DNA from: Gammaproteobacteria bacterium
Lineage (GTDB): Bacteria > Pseudomonadota > Gammaproteobacteria > SZUA-152
Length of the DNA: 64,000 nt
Direction of reading: 5' to 3'
Assembly: GCA_032250735.1 (NCBI GenBank)
Contig: JAVVEP010000002.1
Span: forward strand, 110,003-174,002
Numbering within the stretch: the first letter of the stretch is position 1; every line of letters starts with the position of its first letter. Position numbers and translations under genes: made by a program. A model generated the notes under the pieces. The model did no database searches and was not told where the DNA came from. It worked only from the letters and a program-made list of their open reading frames with translations. Positions 18,302 through 28,155 of this stretch are shown here, piece after piece.

Positions 18302-18900
18302 CCTGCGATATCCGCACGGGAGGAGAGCACGTCCACATCTTCGGCGGCCAAGCAGCGGATCAACTCAATGAGTGGCAGCCCAACCAATGCATTGGGATCG
18401 TCACCCTGCAGCCGCTCAAATAAACTGATACCCAGACCCTCGGACTTGAAGCTGCCGGCGCAGTCATAGGGTTTTTCCTGGTGCAGATAATACTGAATCT
18501 GCGACTCGCTTAATGCGCGGAACACGACGGAAAAGGGCACCAGTCTAACCTGCGCCTGTTGGGTGCGGGTATTGAGTAGACATAAACCGGTCAGGAAGCT
18601 TACCTTGCGCCCGCTGGCATGGCGCAATTGCTGCGTGGCGGCCTCGTGGTTGCCCGGTTTTCCAAGGATCTTGCCATCCAGCACGGCGACCTGATCCGAA
18701 CCGATAATGAGGGCGTCGGGGTACTGTGGAGCCACCGCCCGCGCCTTGGCCTCGGCCAGGCGTGTCACCAGTGCCTCGGGGGTTTCCCCGGCCAGGGCGG
18801 TTTCATCGGTCTGCGGCGCCGCCGTTTCAAAGTCCAGGCCGAGGCGCTCGAGCAGGGTTTTACGGTAGGGTGAGGTGGACGCGAGTACGAGAGTCATCAT
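18298..18900 (-). CDS. yceF: Maf-like nucleotide pyrophosphatase YceF
   Basis: Hydrolyses non-canonical nucleotides; the YceF subgroup prefers 7-methyl-GTP. The subgroup is indicated by [15 protein letters not shown] at the N-terminus (the dTTP/UTP subgroup has SPRR), [15 protein letters not shown], and [11 protein letters not shown] with VGLPL at the end. The length of 200 residues is normal. Its stop codon overlaps the stop of the convergent phosphoribulokinase gene by four bases, leaving no room for a terminator. In E. coli yceF neighbours rluC and rne, so the cluster is partly kept. The first or second ATG may be used. Confidence 0.9.
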   Translation of the reverse strand: MMTLVLASTSPYRKTLLERLGLDFETAAPQTDETALAGETPEALVTRLAEAKARAVAPQYPDALIIGSDQVAVLDGKILGKPGNHEAATQQLRHASGRKVSFLTGLCLLNTRTQQAQVRLVPFSVVFRALSESQIQYYLHQEKPYDCAGSFKSEGLGISLFERLQGDDPNALVGLPLIELIRCLAAEDVDVLSSRADIAG

Positions 18901-19150
18901 GATGTTTTGTATATTTGTTATGGGCTAGGAGGCTGTTTACAGGCGATACGCGCGGCATCAACGGTCAGTCGTGACGCTGAATCCGACATCTATTCTACCG
19001 GATAGTCTACCGAGATAGTCTATCGGGATTATGCGCCGTTGACCCGCGTGGATTACGGTGAGACTGGCAGGGGTCGGGAAGGGGACTGTCGGAAAGTGCG
19101 CTGCCGAAAGGGTTGTCTCAGGGCTTGTGAAAAGGGCCTGTGAAAACACC

Positions 19151-19717
19151 TTAATCGATCAATGCAATGCTCTGGGAGTCGGCCGGTTTTGCCATCGAGA
19201 CAGGTGGTAAGGTGGGCGGGGACGCCAGCATGGCCGCTTCGTTGGCGGGTGTGTCGTCAGGTATGAGTCCGGTGAACCAGCCGCGTGATTCGCCCTTGTC
19301 GAGGAATTGCCGCGCCGAACCATCACCATTGGCCGCCGCCTGTTGCAACCACATCAGGCCCCTGGCCCGATCCAGGCCCGTGCCGCTGAGCAGGCGCAGA
19401 CCCAGTAAATACTGGCCGGTGACATTATTGTTGCGGGCCGCCTTCTGATACCAGACCTCGGCCAGGCTGACACTTTTGGGTGTGCCCCAGCCATTCTCGT
19501 ACGAAAGCCCAACAAATACCTGGGCATCGGCGTGTCCCTGGGTTGCGAGGGTCGACCAGAGTGAAAATGACGCGATGTAATCCCCCCGGTTGAAGGCCTG
19601 CTGGCCCTCCTGCAGGGCGTCCAGTTCCTCCGCTACGGCCTGTAATGGCAGCCATAGGGCCAGTGTCAGCAGGAGCAGGGCGATAGGGTGGCAGGGTTTG
19701 AACGGCGTGTCTTGCAT
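19151..19717 (-). CDS. Exported Sel1-repeat protein
   Basis: A 188-residue protein with an N-terminal signal peptide (hydrophobic IALLLLTLALWLPLQAVA, cleavage likely after AVA) and Sel1-like/TPR-like helical repeats (FNRGDYIASFSLWSTLATQGHADAQ, YENGWGTPKS, AEVWYQKAARNNN, GLMWLQQAAANGD). Sel1 repeats mediate protein contacts; the partner is unknown. The C-terminus is Pro/Ala-rich. GAGAGG lies about 11 bases before the ATG. The 250 bases between this gene and yceF hold short direct repeats (GATAGTCTA-like, near 19001-19025) but no gene. Confidence 0.75.
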   Translation of the reverse strand: MQDTPFKPCHPIALLLLTLALWLPLQAVAEELDALQEGQQAFNRGDYIASFSLWSTLATQGHADAQVFVGLSYENGWGTPKSVSLAEVWYQKAARNNNVTGQYLLGLRLLSGTGLDRARGLMWLQQAAANGDGSARQFLDKGESRGWFTGLIPDDTPANEAAMLASPPTLPPVSMAKPADSQSIALID

Positions 19718-19875
19718 GGTCAGAAAATCCTCTCTCTCCGGTTACTATCGTCCGCTGTGGATGCCGCTGAAGGCTATTTTTTATACAATTTTGTGGTGAT
19801 CGGGACACCATCAATGATATAAAAACGCCCCCTCTAAAGAATCACACAATGAATCAATAAGTAAGGATTTATAGC

Positions 19876-20090
19876 TTGAGTCATATCGAGACATTACGCG
19901 ATATCATGGCCGCCCTGCGCCACTCGGAACGGCCCTGCGCCAGGCCAATCGAAAATCCGAATGCCGCTTTGCGCAGATGGAGGCCATAGCGCAACAAATA
20001 GCGCAACAACAGGGTATCAGTATTGCCGGGCAGGATCTCAATGCCTGGGAGGCCTTGTGGTGTCGTGTCAAAGCCGAGGAACCGGCCTGA
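19876..20090 (+). pseudogene. Small frameshifted gene of unknown function
   Basis: AAGGA at 19863-19867 precedes a TTG start at 19876 that reads MSHIETLRDIMAALR in one frame. A different frame then continues TALRQANRKSECRFAQMEA, with IAQQIAQQQGISIAGQDL and WEALWCRVKAEEPA, to a TGA at 20088-20090. The two frames meet where GCCCTGCGCCA occurs twice, 20 bases apart. Removing 20 bases between the copies joins them as MAALRQANRKSEC with no break. So an intact gene of about 64 codons seems to have acquired a 20-base insertion, or the protein is made by frameshifting. I do not recognise the family. Confidence 0.5.
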
Positions 20091-20156
20091 GAGCCGGTGA
20101 AACACCGAAGCATTCAGTTCCGTATTTAATCATTTCGTAAAGTAGACGTCGGTTTT

Positions 20157-23100
20157 ATGCATAAAATTCTGCAACAGCTACCCGCGGCCATCAATGCCTG
20201 CATGAGCTGCGATCAGCACTCGTTTCATCAGTCGTTGCGGCGTGTGCTGCAGGCCGCGAAGTTACAGGCCGATAAACCGTCGGCGTCGAATACGGCAGAG
20301 GCTGTCGAGAAGCAGCTGGCACTGTTGACCAGCAGCATTGAGGCCTCCCAGTCCCGCAGCCAGCAGCGCAGGAACAGTATCCCACCGCTCAATTTTCCCG
20401 ACACATTGCCGGTCTCCCAGCGGCGCGAGGAAATTGCCGAGGCCATCGAACATCATCAGGTAGTGATTGTGGCCGGAGAGACCGGCTCCGGAAAAACCAC
20501 GCAGCTGCCGAAGATCTGCCTGCAGCTGGGCCGTGGCACCAAGGGGTTTATCGGTCATACACAGCCACGGCGGATTGCCGCGCGCAGTGTGGCGGCGCGC
20601 ATTGCCGAGGAGCTCAATACCCCGCTCGGTGAGGCGGTCGGTTTTAAGGTGCGGTTTTCCGATCATACGCAGGCCTCGTCACTCATCAAGCTGATGACGG
20701 ATGGCATGTTGCTGGCGGAACTGCAAACGGATCGCTATCTCGCCCAGTACGACACCCTGATTGTTGATGAAGCCCATGAGCGCAGCCTGAACATCGATTT
20801 CCTGCTGGGTTATCTGAAACAGCTGCTGCCAAAGCGCCCCGACTTAAAGGTGATCATCACATCGGCCACCATTGATACCGAACGGTTTTCAAAACACTTT
20901 GATAATGCGCCGGTGATCACGGTTTCCGGTCGCAGTTACCCGGTGGAGATTCGTTATCAGCCCGCCGAGGATGACGAGGCCGATTTAAACCAGCGGATAA
21001 CCGCCGCCATTGATGAGCTGGTGCAGCACGACAATAGCCAGCAACTCAGGGGTGATGTTCTGGTGTTTCTCAGCGGCGAAAGAGAGATCCGGGAACTCGC
21101 CGAGGCACTGAGAAAACATCATCCTGCGCACACGGATATCCTGCCCCTGTACTCCCGGCAGAGCGCCAATGAACAGAATCGGGTGTTTAAACAGACCGGC
21201 CGACGACGCATTATCCTGGCGACCAATGTCGCCGAGACCTCATTAACCGTGCCCGGCATTCGCTATGTCGTTGACCCGGGAACCGCGCGCATCAGTCGCT
21301 ACAGCTATCGAAGCAAGGTACAGCGCTTGCCGGTGGAGCCCATTGCACAGTCCAGTGCGAATCAGCGGGCCGGGCGCTGCGGCCGCCTGAGCGATGGCAT
21401 TTGCATCCGCCTCTATTCCGAGACGGATTTCAAGACACGCCCGGAATTTACACAGCCCGAGATTCAACGCACCAATCTGGCCGCCGTCATATTGCAGATG
21501 CGTCAGTTGCGGCTGGGTGATCCGGATCAATATCCCTTTATCGATCCACCGGACTCCCGATTCATTAATGACGGATTCAGGCTGTTGCTGGAACTCGGCG
21601 CCATTGATGAAAAACGCAAACTGACGCAGATCGGAAATCAGCTGGCCCGCTTGCCCATTGACCCGCGACTGGGGCGCATGGTGCTGGCGGCGGAAGAGCT
21701 GAATTGTCTCAACGAGGTATTACTGGTGGTTAGCGCCTTGAGTGTGCAGGATCCGCGAGAGCGCCCCGTTGACAAGCAGCAAAAGGCCGATGAACAACAC
21801 AAACAGTTTCTCGATGAGAGCTCGGATTTTGTTGCGCTATTGAATCTGTGGGAAAACTACGCGGATCGCAACAAACATCTGACGCAAAATAAGTTGAGGC
21901 AATACTGTAAACAGCACTTTCTGTCTTATACACGTCTGCGTGACTGGTCGGAAACCTATCTGCAATTGCGTAGCCTGGTAAAGGGCATGGGGCTGAAGAT
22001 CAATACCACGCCAGCGGCCTATCCGGCGATACATCAGTCGCTGCTGTCGGGACTGCTGGGTAATATCGGTGTGAAGCGTGAACCGGATGACAGCCAGCCC
22101 TCGGAAAAACGCAAAAACATTGCCCGTTATCTCGGGGCCAGAAATACGGAATTCCTGCTATTTCCGGGCTCAGGTCTGGCAAAAAAGTCGCCGACCTGGG
22201 TGATGTCCGCGGAGCTGGTTGAGACCAGCCGACTGTTTGCACGGCACAATGCCCGTATCGAACCGGAATGGATAGAGTCCACTGCCCAGCATCTGGTGAA
22301 ACGCAACTACAGTGAGCCGCACTGGAGTGAAAAGCAGGGTTCGGTGAAGGCCTATGAAACCGTTAGCCTTTATGGGCTGATATTACAGGCACGGCGTAGC
22401 GTGCATTACGGGCCGATAAATCCACCGGTGTCGAGGGAGCTGTTTATTCGCGAGGCCCTGGTGCAGGGAAACTATCGTACCCAGGCCGCCTTTTTTGCAC
22501 ATAATCAGGCGCTGTTTAATGAGGCGCGCCAGTTGGAATCAAAAACACGGCGCCCCGATGTGTTGGTCGATGATGAAACCCTGTTTCGATTTTTTGACCG
22601 ACACATTCCCGCTACGGTATTTAGCCATGCGTCTTTTGAGAAGTGGCGGAAAAAGATCGAGCGCAAAAGCCCGGATATTCTCAGGCTATCCCGCGAGGAT
22701 GTGTTCTCCGCTGGGGGTGCCTCGCCCAATGCGGATTATCCCGGGGAAATCCGGGTCAACAATGCGCCGTTTAAACTGCGCTACTGCTTTAGTCCCGGTG
22801 AAGAGGACGATGGGGTGACCGTCGTGATCCCGCTCGGCGCGCTGAACCAGCTGGATGAAAACGCCTTTGCCTGGCTGGTGCCGGGATTTATCGCCGAGAA
22901 AGTAACGGCCCTGTTGAAAGGTCTGCCGAAAAGTGTTCGCAAGCAGCTCGTGCCCATACCCGAGTTTAGTGAACGTGTCGTCCACAAGCTGCAGGATGAT
23001 TTCAAGCGTGTTGACTGTGCCGAGCGTGACGACCTTATTGGCAGGCTGTCTCAGCTGATCAAGGCCGAAAAGCAGATCCCGCTGAAAGCCAGTGACTGGC

Positions 23101-24122
23101 GTCCTGAGCTGTTGCCGGAGCATTTACGCATGCGTTTTTCGGTGCTCGATCACAACGGGAAAGAATTGGGAGCAGGGCGCTCGCTAAAGGACTTGCAGCG
23201 GCGTTTCTCTGCACGGGCCGCCGGTGAAATCAAACAGCTGGCGGTTGATGTGAAATGGCCCGAGTCGGGAGTGACTGACTGGCAATTTGGTGATCTCCCG
23301 GAGTCCGTCGAAGTTGATCGCGGTGGACATCGCTACTTGCTGTTTCCTGCAGTAGTGGATAAGCAGGATTCGGTCGGGGTTGAGCTGATGGATTCCCTGC
23401 AACGGGCGCAGGATGCGCAGCGTGCAGGTTTGCGCCGCTTGGTGACACTGTGTCATGCGAAGGAGGTGAAATATGTCATGCGCAACCTGCCAGCCATTGA
23501 TTCGATGTGTCTGATCTATTCTACACTGGGTTCATGTGAGGATCTGAAACAGGGGCTGCTCAACCTGATTCTGACGCGCAGTTTTTTTTCCGAAATGCCG
23601 GAACATTCGGTACGCACCGAGCAACAGTTTCTCGATTGCCTGAAACGTGGCAAGCCATTGATGTCGGAGACAAAGCAGCTTTGCCAGATGGTGGCGGATA
23701 TTCTGGCCGCCTATCAGACGGTTATTCAACGCTTCAAACAACAGGCCGGCACATTTCCCGTCCATTCCAGAGATGATGTGCGCGAGCAGTTGGCTGGCCT
23801 GATGCCCACCGATTTTTTACACACGGTGCCTGTTGAATGGCTGCAGCATCTGCCCCGTTATCTACAGGCCCTGGATGCGCGCCTGCAGAAACTGTCTGCC
23901 GCGCCGGCAGGCGATGCGGAGAAGCTGGCACAGATCCGGCCGCTGGCCGAGGCCTATCTGCGGCTTTGCGGTCAAGCCAATGCGGTTTCCTTTCAGGCCG
24001 AATTATCCCGATTGAAATGGATGCTTGAGGAGTTTCGGGTATCACTGTTTGCGCAGCCCCTGAAGACCTCGATGCCGATCTCCGCCAGGCGCATCGAAAA
24101 ACAAATTGCGATCTGCAGTTGA
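20157..24122 (+). CDS. hrpA: ATP-dependent RNA helicase HrpA
   Basis: A DEAH-box helicase of 1321 residues, the usual HrpA size, involved in mRNA processing and rescue of stalled ribosomes. Walker A GETGSGKTTQ begins at residue 107, the DEAH box is 204-207, SAT follows in TSATIDTERF, and the helicase C domain has TNVAETSLTVPGIRYVVD and QRAGRCGR. The long C-terminal region with the HA2/OB-fold and DUF3418-type domain is complete. No clear ribosome binding site precedes the ATG at 20157. The frameshifted small gene lies directly upstream. Confidence 0.95.
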   Translation: MHKILQQLPAAINACMSCDQHSFHQSLRRVLQAAKLQADKPSASNTAEAVEKQLALLTSSIEASQSRSQQRRNSIPPLNFPDTLPVSQRREEIAEAIEHHQVVIVAGETGSGKTTQLPKICLQLGRGTKGFIGHTQPRRIAARSVAARIAEELNTPLGEAVGFKVRFSDHTQASSLIKLMTDGMLLAELQTDRYLAQYDTLIVDEAHERSLNIDFLLGYLKQLLPKRPDLKVIITSATIDTERFSKHFDNAPVITVSGRSYPVEIRYQPAEDDEADLNQRITAAIDELVQHDNSQQLRGDVLVFLSGEREIRELAEALRKHHPAHTDILPLYSRQSANEQNRVFKQTGRRRIILATNVAETSLTVPGIRYVVDPGTARISRYSYRSKVQRLPVEPIAQSSANQRAGRCGRLSDGICIRLYSETDFKTRPEFTQPEIQRTNLAAVILQMRQLRLGDPDQYPFIDPPDSRFINDGFRLLLELGAIDEKRKLTQIGNQLARLPIDPRLGRMVLAAEELNCLNEVLLVVSALSVQDPRERPVDKQQKADEQHKQFLDESSDFVALLNLWENYADRNKHLTQNKLRQYCKQHFLSYTRLRDWSETYLQLRSLVKGMGLKINTTPAAYPAIHQSLLSGLLGNIGVKREPDDSQPSEKRKNIARYLGARNTEFLLFPGSGLAKKSPTWVMSAELVETSRLFARHNARIEPEWIESTAQHLVKRNYSEPHWSEKQGSVKAYETVSLYGLILQARRSVHYGPINPPVSRELFIREALVQGNYRTQAAFFAHNQALFNEARQLESKTRRPDVLVDDETLFRFFDRHIPATVFSHASFEKWRKKIERKSPDILRLSREDVFSAGGASPNADYPGEIRVNNAPFKLRYCFSPGEEDDGVTVVIPLGALNQLDENAFAWLVPGFIAEKVTALLKGLPKSVRKQLVPIPEFSERVVHKLQDDFKRVDCAERDDLIGRLSQLIKAEKQIPLKASDWRPELLPEHLRMRFSVLDHNGKELGAGRSLKDLQRRFSARAAGEIKQLAVDVKWPESGVTDWQFGDLPESVEVDRGGHRYLLFPAVVDKQDSVGVELMDSLQRAQDAQRAGLRRLVTLCHAKEVKYVMRNLPAIDSMCLIYSTLGSCEDLKQGLLNLILTRSFFSEMPEHSVRTEQQFLDCLKRGKPLMSETKQLCQMVADILAAYQTVIQRFKQQAGTFPVHSRDDVREQLAGLMPTDFLHTVPVEWLQHLPRYLQALDARLQKLSAAPAGDAEKLAQIRPLAEAYLRLCGQANAVSFQAELSRLKWMLEEFRVSLFAQPLKTSMPISARRIEKQIAICS

Positions 24123-24125
24123 GAT

Positions 24126-24155
24126 GCCTCAAGTTGAGGCGCATCAACTTGAGGC
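24126..24155 (+). terminator. Inverted repeat after hrpA
   Basis: A perfect 10-bp inverted repeat (GCCTCAAGTT, 24126-24135; AACTTGAGGC, 24146-24155) starts just after the hrpA stop. The T-run (ATTTTAT) begins five bases later, so termination may be weak. Confidence 0.5.
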
Positions 24156-24159
24156 GCGT

Positions 24160-24620
24160 CATTTTATCTTGATGTTGGATAAACTTAGGGAAAATAAATA
24201 TTACGATCGGTGCAGGTCGTGGGTATTTGCGGATGAATAATGTTGCGTGTGGAGTCGCGGTTGCACTGTAAAAAATTAAATTCTGTTATGAATTGGGGTC
24301 TTAGAAATTAGTTCGGGTTTTGGTCTTGTCTATTCGAGAATCCTGACTAGTCTTAATAGTGAGTGTCGTCCTGGATTCGTCTTCTGACCCAACTCGCTAA
24401 ATCTGGGGCCTTTTGAATGATGTTGTTGCGCATCTCTGCCGCGTGCAGAAATCCTGATACATCACCTGGGCTTCCACTTGAACGCATGGTTCAAGACGCG
24501 GGACGACGCTATACCTAATTTGCCTGAACATGCCGCTGCTGATTCGTCGAACACTCTGTTCATCGATTCAGTGGCGGTATTTTTTTGGATGGCCGACTAT
24601 CGCTGTCGGACTATCGACAG
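24160..24620. other. AT-richer gap between convergent hrpA and slt
   Basis: About 460 bases without a recognisable gene. The first part (near 24180-24330) is richer in A and T than its surroundings. Short open frames exist but none shows a family motif or a good start. A short dyad near 24602-24621 overlaps the slt stop. Confidence 0.5.
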
Positions 24621-26693
24621 CTACAGTGTCTTTTGCGGCGCGATGGCCGGCATGCTCTGCGAGAGCCGGGTTTGTTCAATCCCGAGTCGATCGGCATAGA
24701 TGATGGTGAAGGCCAGCACGCTGGTGACGTAGTCTCGTGTTTCCTTGAAGGGGATGGTTTCTATCCAGCGTTGGGCATCCAGTGCTGACTCTGTGGGCAG
24801 CCATCCTGTGATGCGTCGTGCGCCGGCATTGTAGGCCGCAGTGGCCAACACCGTCTGCCCGTCGAAGCGTTTCAACATTTTCTGCAAATAGTGTGTGCCA
24901 AAGGCGAGATTGGTATCCGCATGGGTTAGCTGTGGTTTGCCGCGATATTTTTTCGGCAGGAAGCGGGAGATGTCGCGCGCGGTGGCAGGCATGAGTTGCA
25001 TCAGGCCCAGTGCGCCTTTTGAGGAGCGTGCGTCCTGCATGAAGGCGCTTTCCCGACGGATCACGCCATAGGTCCACGCGGGGTTGATGTCGGCCTGCTC
25101 AGAGTGACTCAGCACCTTTTCCTGGTGCAGCAGGGGGAAGCGGAGGGCGATGTCATCACGCTGGTCTGTGCTGGCCATGGTGAGGATTGACTGGTCAAAC
25201 CAGCCCCAGTGCTGCGCCAGTTTGGCGGCGTTCACGCGTTCATGGTTTGACAATGTCTGGGTGGCCTCGCGCCATTCCCGGCGCGCATAGGTCATACGCT
25301 TTAGCTGTAAAAATTCACGGGCGCGTAATATGCCGGGGCGTTGGCTGAGTTCAAATAACACGCCAGCACGGGTTTCCTGCACCTGGCCGTCAAGGGCATA
25401 GGGCAGACCGAGCCGGTCGGCGGCGAGAAAACCATAATAACTGCGTTGTTGGGCCAGGGCGCGGAAATGCACCATGGCTGTTTCGGTATCGTTGAGTTCT
25501 TCGTTGGTGCGTGCACGCCAGTATTGCCAACGATCATCGCGCTGCTGTTCCGGGGTGAGTGCGTTGAGGGCCGTGAGTGCCAGCGACCACTGTGATTGGC
25601 GCAGGGCGGAGCGGACACGCCATTCGCGCGCAAGTTCGGTGAGATGCTGGTCGGGGACGAGTGAAAACCAGTCCTCGGCGCCCGGTAGCTGTTTGCGCGC
25701 CTGGGCGATGGCCAGCGATTGCAGCATGGCATATTGACTGGCGGCATCGACGGGTACTTGGGTGGCGATGCCAAACCAGAGATCGGCGGCGGCCTGTGGA
25801 GATTGGCCCGCCACGCGTCGGATGATGTTGGTGAAGATGTTGGGCACCATGACGTGCTGGCTGGCGATGATCTGTTGCCGATATTTATCGAGCAGCTGGG
25901 GTTTGTGGTGAAGTTTGACCCACAGCCGGGCCAGCTTTTGATCCTGACCCGGAAGCGCGTTAATCAGGTAGCGTGCCAGGGTGCGATGGCCGGCCTGGAG
26001 GGCGAGTTCCAGTCGCTGCCAGATCCGTTCTGTGGTTTGCTTTCCGGCGGCCTGCCAGTGGTCGAAGACACGGTCACAATTACCCGGCTGGGAACGTCCC
26101 GTCAGCCAGAGCGCCTCAATCTCGGGATAGGCCTGCTCGGCCTGACCGGTCTGGATGAGCGCGTACAGATAATGGCATTGCAGTCGGATATTGTTTTGTG
26201 GGGTGTAAAAAGCCAGAAATTGTTGCCAGTCGCCCTGTCGGGCTTTGAGTCGCAACCATTTTTTTCGCAGAAAATCACTGACCGGTAACGATTCATACTC
26301 GCGGAGGAAGTGAGCCATCTCATCGGCCGAGAGGTGCTGCAGGCGTTCTTTCATGTCCAGATACCGCAGATAGGGGTACAGCGGGTAATCGGTGAGCGTT
26401 GGCAGCAGCTTGTGGAATTTATCCGTCTGATTCAGGCTTAAGGCCTTTTCAGCCTCAAGAAAACGTGTGCGTTGCTCGGAGAGGGTGTTGCTGTTGAAAT
26501 CAACGATCCGTTTAATGAGGATGGGGTCGGAAGGGGCCGTGAGCTTCCGGTTCGAATCCCCGGTCGTTATCATGCCGAACGCCGCAGCGGGCAGCAGCGC
26601 AGCGAGAATGAGACCACACACTGCGATAGACAATGCGAAGGCTTGGTTCAAGGCGAGGCGTCGATAGGGCCGGGATTGGTGGGTGATGGTCAT
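24621..26693 (-). CDS. slt: Soluble lytic murein transglycosylase
   Basis: Cleaves the MurNAc-GlcNAc bond of peptidoglycan to give anhydro-muropeptides in the periplasm. The start at 26693 (MTITHQSRPYRRLALNQ) gives a signal peptide with a hydrophobic core FALSIAVCGLILAALLPAA; an in-frame ATG at 26762 adds 23 residues that would bury the signal. A long alpha-superhelical region follows, then the C-terminal SLT domain with VIRRESAFMQDARSSKGALG (catalytic Glu in RRES), LMQLMPATA and TAAYNAGARRI. Length is about 690 residues, near the E. coli protein before processing plus an extension. Confidence 0.9.
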   Translation of the reverse strand: MTITHQSRPYRRLALNQAFALSIAVCGLILAALLPAAAFGMITTGDSNRKLTAPSDPILIKRIVDFNSNTLSEQRTRFLEAEKALSLNQTDKFHKLLPTLTDYPLYPYLRYLDMKERLQHLSADEMAHFLREYESLPVSDFLRKKWLRLKARQGDWQQFLAFYTPQNNIRLQCHYLYALIQTGQAEQAYPEIEALWLTGRSQPGNCDRVFDHWQAAGKQTTERIWQRLELALQAGHRTLARYLINALPGQDQKLARLWVKLHHKPQLLDKYRQQIIASQHVMVPNIFTNIIRRVAGQSPQAAADLWFGIATQVPVDAASQYAMLQSLAIAQARKQLPGAEDWFSLVPDQHLTELAREWRVRSALRQSQWSLALTALNALTPEQQRDDRWQYWRARTNEELNDTETAMVHFRALAQQRSYYGFLAADRLGLPYALDGQVQETRAGVLFELSQRPGILRAREFLQLKRMTYARREWREATQTLSNHERVNAAKLAQHWGWFDQSILTMASTDQRDDIALRFPLLHQEKVLSHSEQADINPAWTYGVIRRESAFMQDARSSKGALGLMQLMPATARDISRFLPKKYRGKPQLTHADTNLAFGTHYLQKMLKRFDGQTVLATAAYNAGARRITGWLPTESALDAQRWIETIPFKETRDYVTSVLAFTIIYADRLGIEQTRLSQSMPAIAPQKTL

Positions 26694-26906
26694 CCGATTT
26701 CCGTTTAATGCTGGATCAATGCTAGGTTTAGCGGCCGCTTGCGCGCGCGAATTGAATTGCATTCTGGGTGCTGATCAACAAATTTGAATGATTTGCTCAA
26801 AACTTTGTACTTTCATCCGGCTAATGGATTGATTATTCTCAGTTTCTCTACGAATGTGTCGCGCTACTGATACGTTCATCATGCTGACATACGGGGAAAA
26901 ATATTA

Positions 26907-27134
26907 ATGTACACCAATGGAAAACCTTACGTTGCCAGCCTAAAAGCCGGCGAGGCAGTCTATATCTGCCAATGTGGGCACACCAAGACAGCACCGTATT
27001 GCGATGGCAGTCATAGCCAGTATCCGGGTAAGGAACCTTTGGCGTACAAGGCGGCGACGGATGAATCGGTCTACATCTGTGGTTGTGGGAAGACTGCAAA
27101 CAAACCCTGGTGCGACGGAAGCCATACGGGCTAG
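26907..27134 (+). CDS. Dual CDGSH iron-sulfur protein
   Basis: A 75-residue protein with two CDGSH motifs, each able to bind a 2Fe-2S cluster with three Cys and one His: Cys21/Cys23/Cys32/His36 and Cys58/Cys60/Cys69/His73. The conserved Thr, Pro and Asp-Gly-Ser of the motif are present in both. No membrane anchor, unlike mitoNEET. The protein is likely a small redox or cluster-transfer factor. The next gene starts two bases after its stop, so the two are almost certainly co-transcribed. Confidence 0.9.
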   Translation: MYTNGKPYVASLKAGEAVYICQCGHTKTAPYCDGSHSQYPGKEPLAYKAATDESVYICGCGKTANKPWCDGSHTG

Positions 27135-27136
27135 CC

Positions 27137-28033
27137 ATGAACGATTTCCTTGCAAATCCGGGGGTGCAGGCGGCGGTCGCGCCCTTTATCGTGGCCCTGG
27201 TCATCGGGCTGTTGTTGCGGCGGCTGGGTGTGATTGCCGCGGGTCTGGCGATCATTGCAGGTTTGATCACCACCGTGATGCTGACCACGGGACTGGCCTT
27301 TCAACCGATGACTTCGACCCGAAAGATTATTCTGGGCAGCCTGTGCCTGCCCTTTGTGGCATTGCTGCTGGACTGGGTGCGCGGACGGCTACCGGGCTCC
27401 AGCGGACAGGCCACCCTCGTTACCACCCTCACGATAATGGTGCCGGCCTTGTTGCTGGTGGCCGCTGTCGACTGGGTGGTCTGGCCGGTCTTCGCGCGAC
27501 AGGAGATCGCTGAAGCCTGGCCGATGTTGGCGCGGGTTAGCCTGTATGTTGGCGTGGTGGGCGCGGCGTTTTTGGCAATGGCCGGTAGAAAAGGGGTGCA
27601 GGGATCGACCGCGCAGGCGGCAAGCATCCTGGCTCTGGGGGTGGGAACGGCCGTGACGACCATGATCGCCGCCTCCGCGCTATACGCCCAATTGGCCTTT
27701 TCGGTGACGGCGGCGGTGGGCGCCCTGCTGGTGATCGGCCTATTCACAAAGGCCTTGTGGGAGCCTAAGTCGGGCCTTGGTCACTTGGGTGCATTCGGTC
27801 TTTTTGCCGCCGCGACACCCCTGCTATTGATTGGCGCGGCAGCGACGGTTTATGCGCAGCTCTCAGCCTGGGTGCTGTTATGCCTGGCGATCATACCCCT
27901 GGTTGCCTGGTGGCCACCGGTCAATGTCGAGCGGCCCTGGTTGAGACTGGTCGTCACCGGCCTGATAAGTCTGCTGCCGGTGATACCCGCCGTATGGTTG
28001 GCCTGGCGTGCCGCCGGGCCAGTGAGCTTCTGA
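27137..28033 (+). CDS. Polytopic membrane protein paired with the CDGSH protein
   Basis: A 298-residue, very hydrophobic protein with about ten predicted transmembrane segments (for example AVAPFIVALVIGLLL, LAIIAGLITTVMLTTGLAF, LLLVAAVDWVVWPVF, VTTMIAASALYAQLAF, LISLLPVIPAVWLAW). I do not recognise a family. The ATG at 27137 lies two bases after the CDGSH stop; an in-frame upstream start at 27083 would overlap that gene and adds a non-hydrophobic tail. The pairing suggests a membrane redox or transport function that uses the iron-sulfur protein, which is inference. Confidence 0.75.
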   Translation: MNDFLANPGVQAAVAPFIVALVIGLLLRRLGVIAAGLAIIAGLITTVMLTTGLAFQPMTSTRKIILGSLCLPFVALLLDWVRGRLPGSSGQATLVTTLTIMVPALLLVAAVDWVVWPVFARQEIAEAWPMLARVSLYVGVVGAAFLAMAGRKGVQGSTAQAASILALGVGTAVTTMIAASALYAQLAFSVTAAVGALLVIGLFTKALWEPKSGLGHLGAFGLFAAATPLLLIGAAATVYAQLSAWVLLCLAIIPLVAWWPPVNVERPWLRLVVTGLISLLPVIPAVWLAWRAAGPVSF

Positions 28034-28121
28034 AGCCCGAATTTTATTTATGCATTGTCTTTATGATGTATAACCATTACTTATTGTTTATAAGCAATGT
28101 AAAGAGTCCATGTAAAAACTA

Positions 28122-28143
28122 ATGTAATAACCATGTAATAACC
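28122..28143 (+). repeat. Tandem 11-bp duplication before yceI
   Basis: ATGTAATAACC occurs twice head to tail, 13 bases before the yceI ATG. Two more ATGTAAA copies lie just upstream (28097 and 28110 area). Confidence 0.85.
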
Positions 28144-28155
28144 AAGGAGAGCTAA

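Noticed and set aside
18958-19149. A 63-codon minus-strand frame between yceF and the Sel1 gene
   Set aside because: No ribosome binding site or recognisable feature, and composition is unlike its neighbours.
24478-24699. A plus-strand frame overlapping the end of slt
   Set aside because: It overlaps a well-supported gene on the other strand and has no motif.
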